A DNA stretch of 12,660 bases from Solirubrobacteraceae bacterium (GCA_030151725.1 JASLDD010000017.1:1-12660); one strand, 5' to 3'. Counted from the first letter of the stretch, positions 1 to 8,569 are shown. Made by a program: numbers and translations. Notes: a model not told the origin generated them from the letters alone.

Positions 1-2
1 GC

Positions 3-656
3 CGGCACAGCCAGAACGAGCACAGGCCCTCGCCTGTGGCTTGTCACCGTCCACGTCAACCCCCCAAGGCCCAAAAGCGCCCCCGCCACTGGGCTCGCCG
101 CCGCGCATACCACCGCCGCCAGCGCTGCCCACAGCCGATGGCGGCCCCGCAGCGACAGTACCGCCGCCAACGCCAGCGGCACGCCGAGCGCGAACGTCAC
201 CCGTCCCGCCCACACATCGCCCACCGCAGCCACCGCAAACAGCCCCGCCCCCCAACGAGCGTCCTCTCCCCATATCGCACTGCTGAGGCGCTCGAACAGC
301 ACGACCGAGCACAGCACCGCAAGCGCTCCCACCACTCGGATCCCAAGCAGCGCCCCCAGCGGCGGGAACAGCAGGCTGTAGCCCGGCAGGTGGTGGCCCG
401 CGTACCAGTGCTCGTCCCACACCGCAAAGCCGATCTGGCGAAACAGGCCCACCCGGTAGACCTGCGCCGCCAGGTCCGGCGTGCGCGGGTAGATGAGCAC
501 CCACAGCGCCAGCAGCGCCGCCGCCCACGCCAGCACAGCGACCTGCGCAAGGCGCACCCCTCCGGTGCGAAGATCGACCGGGGTCCGGTGTGCTACCCCA
601 CCGGACCCCGGCTCTTCCGCCAGGTCGGTGGCGGATCCGTACCCACTGAAACTCAT
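3..656 (-). CDS. Multi-pass membrane protein, possibly GT-C glycosyltransferase-like (partial, C-terminus beyond left edge)
   Basis: Reading the minus strand from the ATG at 656 gives 218 uninterrupted codons to the left edge, so the C-terminus is missing. After a polar N-terminus of about 38 residues there is a hydrophobic helix (about 39-56, rich in A, L, V and W). A non-membrane stretch follows with YPRTPDLAAQVYR near 56-68 and VWDEHWYAGHHLPGYS near 79-94. Further hydrophobic segments then lie near 96-121, 135-168 and 176-199. An acidic pair (D81, E82) just after the first helix, followed by aromatic and histidine residues, resembles the first external loop of polytopic GT-C mannosyl/arabinosyltransferases, but this is an inference. 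Codons end strongly in G, as in the other minus-strand genes on the left side. It is divergent from the lipoprotein, with 45 bases between starts, and no clear Shine-Dalgarno is visible. It could also be a transporter-like or unknown membrane protein. Confidence 0.72.
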   Translation of the reverse strand, partial: MSFSGYGSATDLAEEPGSGGVAHRTPVDLRTGGVRLAQVAVLAWAAALLALWVLIYPRTPDLAAQVYRVGLFRQIGFAVWDEHWYAGHHLPGYSLLFPPLGALLGIRVVGALAVLCSVVLFERLSSAIWGEDARWGAGLFAVAAVGDVWAGRVTFALGVPLALAAVLSLRGRHRLWAALAAVVCAAASPVAGALLGLGGLTWTVTSHRRGPVLVLAVP

Positions 657-701
657 CAGCCGCCGCGAAGTAGCTGTGCTTTTGATCGGCACGCCAAGAT
701 A

Positions 702-1391
702 ATGACGGCCATGACCGCCCCCCAACCAACCCGTGGCCTCTCGCGCCTCGCCAAGCTCGCCCTCCTGCTCGTCCTCGCGAGCCTCGCCGTGGCGGCCTGC
801 GGCTGTGGCACACAGCACCCACACCAGATCGCCGCGCGCGAACTCGCCGAAGCGCAGACCTTCCCCTACTACCGCACCTACTGGGTCGGCCCCAGCTTCC
901 AGGGCCAGCCGCTAGCCGCCGCCGACGGGCTCAACGGCTACATCGAGAAGATCGGCACCAGCGTCTACTACGGCGACTGCGTGCAGAGCAAAGGCATCTT
1001 CGGTGGCGGCAGCTGCCTGCTGCCCCTGCAGGTCACAACCGTGCTCTATCGCCTGCACTCAAACTCAGCCCTCGGGCCCCAGCGCAACATCCTCGTGCGC
1101 GGCGTGCCCGCCACCGTCTACGACGAAGGCCGCTCCATCGAGATCTACACCGGCCGCGTCGCCATCGACGTCTTCTCCGACAACTACGCCCACGCTTACA
1201 GCGCCGCCGTGCGCCTGTTCCCACTCAACGCCCCCGGCTCCGCTACCGGCACATTGCCGCCCCCCGTCTACTGCCCCGGTCTCTCCGGTGCCCAGGGCGC
1301 CACCCTTGCGCACGTCATGGCGAATCTCCCCGGGCACATCTGCCAGCACGTCGCCGCTGAGGTCGCCTACACCGCCGCCATCAACGGCTAG
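702..1391 (+). CDS. Putative secreted lipoprotein of unknown function
   Basis: The 229-residue product begins with a basic n-region (R11, R15, K18), a hydrophobic core at about 19-32 and a lipobox V-A-A-C with the lipidated cysteine at C33. It is therefore probably anchored to the outer face of the membrane. The mature part carries five more cysteines (C35, C93, C105, C191, C214). C93 (YYGDC) with C105 (GGSC) and C191 with C214 could form two disulfides. A motif near 130-150 with VRGVPA and IEIYTGRVAIDVF looks like a conserved beta-rich core. I do not recognise a named family. The frame is open upstream to position 36, but that part is antisense to the membrane gene at 3-656 and is Arg/His/Pro-rich, so I start at the ATG at 702, which gives a proper signal peptide. 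A second ATG at 711 is possible. The stop lies 17 bases from the stop of the convergent flippase-like gene. Confidence 0.82.
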   Translation: MTAMTAPQPTRGLSRLAKLALLLVLASLAVAACGCGTQHPHQIAARELAEAQTFPYYRTYWVGPSFQGQPLAAADGLNGYIEKIGTSVYYGDCVQSKGIFGGGSCLLPLQVTTVLYRLHSNSALGPQRNILVRGVPATVYDEGRSIEIYTGRVAIDVFSDNYAHAYSAAVRLFPLNAPGSATGTLPPPVYCPGLSGAQGATLAHVMANLPGHICQHVAAEVAYTAAING

Positions 1392-1408
1392 AACCGCACC
1401 GTCACAAG

Positions 1409-2416
1409 CTAGCTCCCCGAAGGGACCACCGGGGCGATCGGCTTGCCGATCTCGCGGCGCAGGCTCACGAAGGCCACCGAGCCGATCACCGCCGGGATCC
1501 ACAAGGAGATCGCGCGATAGATCACCACCGCCGCGATCACCAGCGATCCCGGTGGCGCGCCAAACAGCAGCAGCATCCCCACCAGGCCCCCTTCCACCGC
1601 CAGGAAGCCCCCCGGTACCGGAATCGAGTTGGCGAGCATCCCCACCAGGTAGGCCATCGCCACCACCCAAAACGACGGCGCATGCCCAAATGAAGCAAGG
1701 CACGCATACAGCACCAGGTTGTCGAACAGCCAGTAGCCAACCGCTCCCAACAGCCGCCAGTCGTGTGCGCGGATCAGGCCCAGCGCGTCCTCCACTCCGC
1801 CGCCCACCGCAATCAGGGCAACTGTCCAACGACTGCTCCTCGGCGGCTGTCCCTCCGCGGCTCTGCGCTCGGCTGTCCGCCGGGCCCACGCCGCCAGCGC
1901 GAGCGTCCCCGCGATCGTTCCCGCCGCCGCCAGCGCCGGAAGCAACGTCAGCAGCGCGTTCGTCGAGCCCGACACCAGCCCCACCCACATCGGCACCCCG
2001 ATCACCACCACCATGCCCACGTTCACCGCGCTCGTCAGCACGAAGATCAATACCGAGCGCTTGGCAATGCGCTCCACCGAGAAGCCCTTGCTGCGCAGCA
2101 CCCACGCCCCCAGCGCGATCCCCGCCAGGCCGCTGACAGACACCACCGAGTTGACAGCCAGCTCCGACAGCGACAGCCGCGAGCTCAGGCTGCGGCCGAG
2201 CCTGCCGAACACCAGATCGAACAGCACCACATAGCCCACACACGAGAGCACCTCCAGCAGCAGCGCCGTCGCGATCCACGACGTGTTGGCATCCGTGATC
2301 CGCTCGCCCGCCGACTTCAGCGAGGGCACGCCCAGCAGCAGCCCCGCTACCAGCGCAAAGAACACCGCCAGGCTGATGATGCTGTTGCGCAGCGTGCGCG
2401 ACTGCGCCGCCAGCAT
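1409..2416 (-). CDS. Flippase-like integral membrane protein (lysylphosphatidylglycerol synthase TM / UPF0104 family)
   Basis: This 335-residue polytopic protein has about eight hydrophobic segments, the first near residues 12-30. Family hallmarks are visible in the C-terminal half: IPVPGGFLAVEGGL (a PGG-x3-EGG loop), then a glycine-rich LLLFGAPPG and the IYRAISLWIPAVIG helix. Members are membrane domains related to the flippase half of MprF and to archaeal AglD. Characterised relatives move charged lipids or act with glycosyltransferases, but the substrate here cannot be read. There is no C-terminal aminoacyl-transferase (DUF2156-like) domain, so it is not a full MprF. No ATG, GTG or TTG lies in frame between the ATG at 2416 and the upstream stop at 2498-2500, which fixes the start. 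A Shine-Dalgarno is not obvious. It is divergent from the two-component operon, 171 bases away, which suggests but does not prove shared control. Confidence 0.85.
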   Translation of the reverse strand: MLAAQSRTLRNSIISLAVFFALVAGLLLGVPSLKSAGERITDANTSWIATALLLEVLSCVGYVVLFDLVFGRLGRSLSSRLSLSELAVNSVVSVSGLAGIALGAWVLRSKGFSVERIAKRSVLIFVLTSAVNVGMVVVIGVPMWVGLVSGSTNALLTLLPALAAAGTIAGTLALAAWARRTAERRAAEGQPPRSSRWTVALIAVGGGVEDALGLIRAHDWRLLGAVGYWLFDNLVLYACLASFGHAPSFWVVAMAYLVGMLANSIPVPGGFLAVEGGLVGMLLLFGAPPGSLVIAAVVIYRAISLWIPAVIGSVAFVSLRREIGKPIAPVVPSGS

Positions 2417-2587
2417 GGCCGCGCTGTCATCCGCTTCGAAGTCCTCTCCGGCGATGTCCCCTGCCTCTCTACTCTTAGGAATCTCTTCGCGTTTCCTTCA
2501 CCTGTTGTCCGACATACCCATCACGCTAGCCTGACAAGCGCGTCCTTTCGCCCGTTGCGGTCTACAAGGCGCGAGGCGCCGCCCACC
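2417..2587. promoter_or_regulatory. Divergent intergenic region between flippase-like gene and two-component operon
   Basis: These 171 bases must hold the promoters of both divergent transcription units unless these lie in coding DNA. The stretch at about 2465-2530 is clearly more AT-rich than its surroundings. I found no -35/-10 pair close enough to consensus to name. Just upstream of the response-regulator ATG is a small hairpin, GGCGC-GAG-GCGCC at 2568-2580, ending seven bases before the start. No strong Shine-Dalgarno is visible for either gene. Confidence 0.45.
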
Positions 2588-3283
2588 ATGGCAGAGCTTG
2601 CACGCATACTGGTCGTCGACGACGAGCCCGCCGTTCAAAGCGCGCTTTCGCGTGCGCTCACGCTCGAACACTACGACGTGGCCCAGGCGGTAGATGGGCT
2701 CGAGGCAATCGAGCGTCTCGGCGCCACTCCCTTCGAGGCCGTCATCCTCGACATCGCCATGCCGCGCATGGATGGCCTGGAAGTCTGCCGCCGTCTGCGC
2801 GAGGGTGGCGACACCACCCCCGTGCTCATGCTCACCGCTCGCGGCGAGGTCGACGATCGCGTTGCCGGCCTCGACGCCGGCGCCGATGACTACCTCGTCA
2901 AGCCTTTCGCCCTGCGCGAGCTGCTCGCCCGTGTGCGCGCCCTGCTGCGCCGCGCCGGCGAGGACGACGACGGTCCCGCCGAGACCCTCACCTTCGAGGA
3001 CCTGCGCCTCGACCTTCGCGCCCACGAGGCCTGGCGTGGCGAGCGCCAGCTGCAGCTCACGCGCACCGAGTTCCTGCTGCTCGAGCTGTTCATGCGCCAT
3101 CCCCGCCAGGTGCTCTCGCGCTCCGTCATCTTCGAGCAGGTCTGGGGCTATGACTTCGGCTCAAGCTCCAACTCCCTCGGCGTCTACATGGGCTATCTCA
3201 GGCGCAAGACCGAGACCGCAGAGGAGCCGCGCCTGCTGCACACAGTGCGCGGCGTCGGCTACGTGCTCCGCACCCGCCCATGA
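2588..3283 (+). CDS. OmpR/PhoB-family response regulator (MprA-like)
   Basis: A 231-residue, full-length two-domain regulator. The receiver domain (about 6-118) has the acidic pair D11/D12, phospho-acceptor D55 in AVILDIAMP, switch threonine T83 in MLTARG and invariant K105 in LVKPF. The C-terminal winged helix (about 135-230) has the usual LTRTEFLLLELF and HTVRGVGYVLR segments, which bind DNA as a dimer on phosphorylation. The frame is open for about 800 bases upstream, but only from the ATG at 2588 does it look like protein (MAELARILVVDDE), and upstream residues are Arg/His/Gln-rich shadow of the flippase-like gene. Its TGA overlaps the kinase ATG (ATGA at 3280-3283), so the two are translationally coupled and form one cognate pair. 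Targets are unknown. The divergent membrane gene and its own operon are reasonable candidates. Confidence 0.95.
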   Translation: MAELARILVVDDEPAVQSALSRALTLEHYDVAQAVDGLEAIERLGATPFEAVILDIAMPRMDGLEVCRRLREGGDTTPVLMLTARGEVDDRVAGLDAGADDYLVKPFALRELLARVRALLRRAGEDDDGPAETLTFEDLRLDLRAHEAWRGERQLQLTRTEFLLLELFMRHPRQVLSRSVIFEQVWGYDFGSSSNSLGVYMGYLRRKTETAEEPRLLHTVRGVGYVLRTRP

Positions 3284-4836
3284 GCTTTCGCCGGCGCATC
3301 ACCATCGTCTCCGCCGCCGCCGTCGCCGTCGCCGTCGTGCTGGCCTCGCTCTTGACCTACCTGCTCACCTCGAACCAGCTCCACAGCCAGGTTGACACCC
3401 AACTGCGCAACCGCGGTCGCGAGGCGGGGCGTCTCGTCAGGTTCCTCGGCCCCAACGGGCGCCAGACAGTTGCCGCCTCACGGGAAAGCACCGCCCTGCG
3501 ACTCGCCGCCGGCGACAACATCACGCCCACTCCAGGCGACACCGGCAATGTGGCCAAAGCGGCGGCCAAAGCCAAAAAAGGCCGCACCACACCCCGCAAC
3601 CTGTTCGGTCGCCTCCCCCCCAATCCTGACGAGGTGCGCGGCTACCAGCAAGTCGTCGACGCCGGCGGCAAAGTGCTCCTGCGCTCCGCGCCCGGAGTCT
3701 CCATCCCGGTCAACGGCGCCACCCGAGCACTGGCCGCCCACGGCGGCAAGTCCTTCTTCCGAGATGCTGAGGTCGAAGGCATCCACCTGCGCGTGTTCGC
3801 CGAGCCCTTCGGCACCGGACGCGCCGTCCAGCTGGCCCTGCCGCTGACCGAAGTCGACAGCCTGCTCAGCCGCCTGCGCCTGATCCTCGTGCTGCTCGAC
3901 ATCGGCGGCATCGCCCTTGCCGCACTGCTCGGGCGGCTCGTCGCCGGCGCCGCCGTGCAACCTCTCAAGCGCCTCACCGAGACCGCCGAGCACGTCGCCG
4001 TCACCCGCGACCTCAGCCGCCGCATCGAGCCCGTCGACGACGACGAGATCGGCCGTCTTGCCGGCAGCTTCAACGCCATGCTCGATGCCCTCGAGCTGTC
4101 CGTCAGCGCCCTCGATGCCTCCGTGCACGCGCAGCGCCAGCTCGTCGCCGACGCCTCCCACGAGCTGCGCACGCCCGTCACCAGCCTGCGCACCAACATT
4201 GAGATCCTCCAGCAGCAGGGACCCGACATGGATCCCGCCGAGCAGCGCGGGCTGCTCAGCGACGTGGTCGAGCAGATCGAGGAGCTGACCCTCGTCATCA
4301 ACGACCTCATCGACCTCGCCCGCGGCGAGGAGCCCCGCGCCGACAACGAGGAGCTGCGCCTCGACCTGCTCGTCGAGGAGGTCGTCCAGCGCGGGCGCAG
4401 GCACGCCCCCGCCACGCCTCTCATCGTCGAGCTCGAGCCCACTATCGTCACCGGCGTGCCCGCCCGCCTCGAGCGCGCCGTCAGCAACCTGATCGACAAC
4501 GCCGTCAAGTACAGCCCGCCCGAAGAGCCCGTCGAGATCAAGCTCGCCGGCACCCAGCTCACCGTGCGCGACCACGGCCCCGGCATCTCCGCCGAGGACC
4601 TCCCCCACATCTTCGACCGCTTCTACCGCGGCGCCGAGGCCCGCGGCCGGCCCGGCTCCGGGCTCGGCCTCGCGATCGTGCGCCAGGTCGCCGGCCAGCA
4701 GGGCGGCAGCATCACCGCCGAGCGCGCCCCCGGGGGCGGCGCCCTCATGCGCCTGCGGCTGCCCGGCGCAGAGCCCGTCGACGAGAGCGCTCCGGAGATC
4801 CTCGCCGACGATCTGCAGCGCGTCGGCAGGCCCTAG
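3280..4836 (+). CDS. Sensor histidine kinase (HAMP-HisKA-HATPase_c, MprB-like)
   Basis: A 518-residue membrane kinase. TM1 is about 8-30 and TM2 about 201-223, enclosing an extracytoplasmic sensor of about 170 residues. HAMP is about 224-275. The dimerisation/phosphoacceptor helix has H294 in DASHELRTP. The ATP-binding domain has the N box (NLIDN, 403-407), G1 (DHGPG, 431-435), F box (FDRFYRG) and G2 (GSGLGL, 459-464), all intact, so it should be catalytically active. The sensor contains a lysine/arginine-rich patch (about 93-106) with a low-complexity KAAAKAKK stretch that is unusual for an external domain; the signal sensed is unknown. It starts inside the regulator's stop codon. Its TAG lies in the palindrome CTAG (4833-4836), which also supplies the TAG of the convergent AraC-type gene, so there is no room for a terminator between them. 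Confidence 0.95.
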   Translation: MSFRRRITIVSAAAVAVAVVLASLLTYLLTSNQLHSQVDTQLRNRGREAGRLVRFLGPNGRQTVAASRESTALRLAAGDNITPTPGDTGNVAKAAAKAKKGRTTPRNLFGRLPPNPDEVRGYQQVVDAGGKVLLRSAPGVSIPVNGATRALAAHGGKSFFRDAEVEGIHLRVFAEPFGTGRAVQLALPLTEVDSLLSRLRLILVLLDIGGIALAALLGRLVAGAAVQPLKRLTETAEHVAVTRDLSRRIEPVDDDEIGRLAGSFNAMLDALELSVSALDASVHAQRQLVADASHELRTPVTSLRTNIEILQQQGPDMDPAEQRGLLSDVVEQIEELTLVINDLIDLARGEEPRADNEELRLDLLVEEVVQRGRRHAPATPLIVELEPTIVTGVPARLERAVSNLIDNAVKYSPPEEPVEIKLAGTQLTVRDHGPGISAEDLPHIFDRFYRGAEARGRPGSGLGLAIVRQVAGQQGGSITAERAPGGGALMRLRLPGAEPVDESAPEILADDLQRVGRP

Positions 4837-5201
4837 CCCACGACTGCCTTCGCAGTCGCTCCCTCCGCGCGGAAGCGCGCCGGTGAGAGGCCGTAGCGGC
4901 GCCTGAACGCACTCGCGAAGTGCGAGCCGTCGCGGTAGCCCACCAGTCGCCCCACGTCCGCCACCCGGATCGCGCGTTGTTCCAGCAGCACGTCCGCCGC
5001 GACCTTCATTCGCCGCGCCAGCAGGTCCTCGCGGAAGCTGCACTCGCCGAACTCCGCATACGCCCGCTGGATCTCCCTCGGAGAGCTTTCAAGCGCCTGC
5101 GCCACCTGCTCCAGCGTCAGCTCAGAGCGATAGTGGCGCGCGACGATCACACGCGCCAGCATGTACAGCCGGTGACGTGCCGAGGGTGTGTCGTCGCGCA
5201 C
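4833..5201 (-). CDS. Small AraC-family DNA-binding protein (HTH domain only)
   Basis: At 122 residues the product is essentially one AraC/XylS DNA-binding domain with no sugar-binding or other ligand domain. The first helix-turn-helix is about 29-52 (LTLEQVAQALESSPREIQRAY). The second is about 76-104 (RVADVGRLVGYRDGSHFASAFRRRYGLSPARFR), including the family-typical GY...SHFASAFRRRYG...P signature. I use the GTG at 5201, which has purine-rich GGAAGAGAG a few bases upstream. An internal ATG at codon 14 would also keep both motifs. It lies 38 bases downstream of the kinase gene on the same strand and is probably the last gene of the lepA operon. Its stop shares CTAG with the histidine kinase stop. 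What it senses and binds is not visible. A plausible but unproven role is control of its own operon. Confidence 0.85.
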   Translation of the reverse strand: MRDDTPSARHRLYMLARVIVARHYRSELTLEQVAQALESSPREIQRAYAEFGECSFREDLLARRMKVAADVLLEQRAIRVADVGRLVGYRDGSHFASAFRRRYGLSPARFRAEGATAKAVVG

Positions 5202-5239
5202 CTGCTCTCTTCCGACGCTCGCATCACTTCCGGGACGGT

Positions 5240-6067
5240 TCAGCTGTAGCGGCGCGCGATCCGCTCCACGCTCGCCACATACGAGCCCCCGAACAGCAGC
5301 GCGTGCACCAGATGCGCAAGCAGCTGGTAGAGCTCCACCCGCTCACCCCATCCCTCCGCCAGCGGCGCCACTTCCTCATACGCCTCGAACACCCGCTCCG
5401 ACGGCGCGCCGAACAGCCGCAGCATCGCCAGGTCCACCTCCCTGTGCCCGCCATAGCTCGCCGGGTCGATCAGCCACGGGCGCCCGTCCATCCCCGCCAT
5501 CACATTGCCCGACCACAAGTCGCCGTGAAGGCGCGCCGGCGGCTCCGCCGGGCCCACAAGCTCGGGTAGGCGCTCGCACACCCGCTCCACGTCGCCCACC
5601 GCTGCGGTCGGCAGCACACCGCGCTCGCCCGCCGTCCGCGCCATGGGAAGCAGGCGCCGCTGCGCATAGAAGCTCGGCCAGTCATCCGTCGGCTCGTTCG
5701 ACAGGCGCACCCGGCCAAAACCCGCCCAGCCATCCCCTGGATCCCCGAAGCACTCCGCCCCCGCCGCATGAGTGACCGCCAGGCCACGGCCCAGCTCCTC
5801 CGCTCCCGCCGCACTCAGCCGGCCCTGCTCCACCCACTCGAGCGCCAGATAGCGCTCCTCGCAATCCAGCACCCGCGGTGTGCGCAGCGCCCCCGGCTGT
5901 GCCAGCCACTGAAGGCCCGCCGCCTCCGACGCATACTCCCCCGCCTCCACCTCAGCGCGGGTCTTCACGAACGCCTCTGTGCCGTCCGCCAGCACCACCC
6001 TGTAGGCCTCGTTGATGTTCCCCCCGCCCACTCGCCTGGCCTGGCTCGCGCCCGGCGGCAGGCTCAT
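5240..6067 (-). CDS. Fructosamine/ketosamine-3-kinase family protein (protein deglycation)
   Basis: This 275-residue member of the fructosamine kinase (FN3K) family has an aminoglycoside-phosphotransferase-like fold. Visible motifs are the glycine-rich GGGN loop (14-17), K35 in AFVKT as the likely ATP-binding lysine, the catalytic loop HGDLWSGN (181-188, D183 the probable base) and the metal-binding IDPASYGGHREVDLAM (D201). Family members phosphorylate the sugar of glycated lysines at O3, which destabilises the adduct and frees the amine. Characterised bacterial homologues prefer ribulosamine and erythrulosamine over fructosamine. Length is close to the bacterial norm. The ATG at 6067 overlaps the TGA of the phosphatase gene (ATGA), so translation is probably coupled. 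A purine-rich GGAGGAG lies about 20 bases upstream, too far for a normal Shine-Dalgarno. The substrate cannot be told from sequence alone. Confidence 0.92.
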   Translation of the reverse strand: MSLPPGASQARRVGGGNINEAYRVVLADGTEAFVKTRAEVEAGEYASEAAGLQWLAQPGALRTPRVLDCEERYLALEWVEQGRLSAAGAEELGRGLAVTHAAGAECFGDPGDGWAGFGRVRLSNEPTDDWPSFYAQRRLLPMARTAGERGVLPTAAVGDVERVCERLPELVGPAEPPARLHGDLWSGNVMAGMDGRPWLIDPASYGGHREVDLAMLRLFGAPSERVFEAYEEVAPLAEGWGERVELYQLLAHLVHALLFGGSYVASVERIARRYS

Positions 6068-6573
6068 GGCAGACGGCCGGCCTGGATCTCCTCCAAAAGG
6101 CCCTCGCAGGCCGCATGGACCAGGTCATATACGTGCTCGAAGCCGCCGTCCCCGCCGTAGTAGGGGTCGGGCACATCCAGATCGCCCGTGTCCGCGCTCG
6201 CCGGGTCGAACTCCCTCAGCATCCGCACCTTTGCCCGCTCGGCCTCGCCGCCCGCCAGTGCCCGGAGCGCGCGCCTGTTCTCACTGTCCATCGCAATCAC
6301 CAAATCATAAAAATCGAAATCCTCAGCTGTCACCTGGCGCGCCCGGCCCTCCAGCACCGTGCCCCGGCTCCGCGCCGCCGCCGTCGCGCGCGCATCCGGG
6401 GCGTTGCCCACATGCCACGCTCCCGTCCCCGCCGAGTCAATCTCGACCCTCTCCTGCAAGCCCGCCTGTCGCACCAGCGAACGCATGACTCCCTCGGCGG
6501 TCGGCGATCTGCAGATGTTGCCCAAGCACACAAACAGCACGCGCACGGGTCGCGGCGAGACGTCTGGCGACAC
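6064..6573 (-). CDS. Low-molecular-weight protein-tyrosine-phosphatase family enzyme, probable ketosamine-phosphate phosphatase
   Basis: The 169-residue cytosolic enzyme has the N-terminal phosphate loop VCLGNICRSP with nucleophile C16 and R22, the conserved SAGTGAWHVGNAPD segment (47-60) and the general-acid motif DPYYGG with D136. All catalytic residues are present. LMW-PTPs remove phosphate through a cysteinyl intermediate. When encoded directly before an FN3K homologue they are linked to dephosphorylating ribulosamine 5-phosphate or erythrulosamine 4-phosphate on proteins, which makes these adducts kinase substrates. That is the likely role here, though tyrosine phosphatase activity cannot be excluded. 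The start is GTG at 6573, supported by GAGGA seven bases upstream. Another GTG at codon 10 would also keep the P-loop. It sits 3 bases after the lepA stop and overlaps the kinase start by 4 bases. Confidence 0.93.
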   Translation of the reverse strand: MSPDVSPRPVRVLFVCLGNICRSPTAEGVMRSLVRQAGLQERVEIDSAGTGAWHVGNAPDARATAAARSRGTVLEGRARQVTAEDFDFYDLVIAMDSENRRALRALAGGEAERAKVRMLREFDPASADTGDLDVPDPYYGGDGGFEHVYDLVHAACEGLLEEIQAGRLP

Positions 6574-6576
6574 CCG

Positions 6577-8397
<1,821 letters not shown>

Positions 8398-8472
8398 GGC
8401 CGCTACAGCGTAGAGGCCAGGACCCGCTAGCCTTTGAAGCTCCGGCGGATCGCCTACTCGACTATGGGCCTT

Positions 8473-8513
8473 CGAGGTCCAACCTCGGCAACGCGCCGGC
8501 CCTCGGGCCGGCG
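8473..8513 (-). other. Two adjacent hairpins in the lepA leader region
   Basis: CGAGGT-CCA-ACCTCG (8473-8487) is a perfect 6-base stem with a 3-base loop. Seven bases further lies CGCCGGCC-CTCG-GGCCGGCG (8494-8513), a perfect 8-base stem with a tetraloop. A smaller GGCG-GAT-CGCC hairpin occurs at 8444-8454. Together they sit about 45-120 bases before the lepA ATG. They could be 5'-leader structure or attenuator elements. No U-run follows in either direction, so they are not classical terminators. Confidence 0.45.
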
Positions 8514-8543
8514 GCCAGTCCAGGTGTCGGGAGTGTCAAGCCG

Positions 8544-8569
8544 CCCAGGCATAGACACACAGTCCTGGG
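8544..8569. repeat. Short inverted repeat CCCAGG…CCTGGG
   Basis: Perfect 6-base arms CCCAGG (8544-8549) and CCTGGG (8564-8569) are separated by 14 bases. The layout would fit a dimeric regulator site or a weak hairpin. Arms this short may occur by chance in GC-rich DNA. Confidence 0.3.

Noticed and set aside
36..701. Upstream extension of the lipoprotein frame (about 220 residues)
   Set aside because: It is Arg/His/Pro/Gln-rich, antisense to the membrane gene at 3-656, and would bury the signal peptide inside the protein.
1065..2279. Long minus-strand frame (404 codons) overlapping the lipoprotein and flippase-like genes
   Set aside because: Gly/Ala/Arg-biased and in a different frame from the well-supported flippase-like gene. 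It also crosses the convergent gene boundary.
3478..5043. Long minus-strand frame (521 codons) opposite the histidine kinase
   Set aside because: Gly/Ala/Asp/Glu/Leu-biased shadow of the kinase. It runs across the convergent gene boundary and shows no family motif.
8444..8513. tRNA-like cluster of hairpins
   Set aside because: No acceptor stem closes the arms, no T-loop consensus is present and spacing does not fit a cloverleaf.
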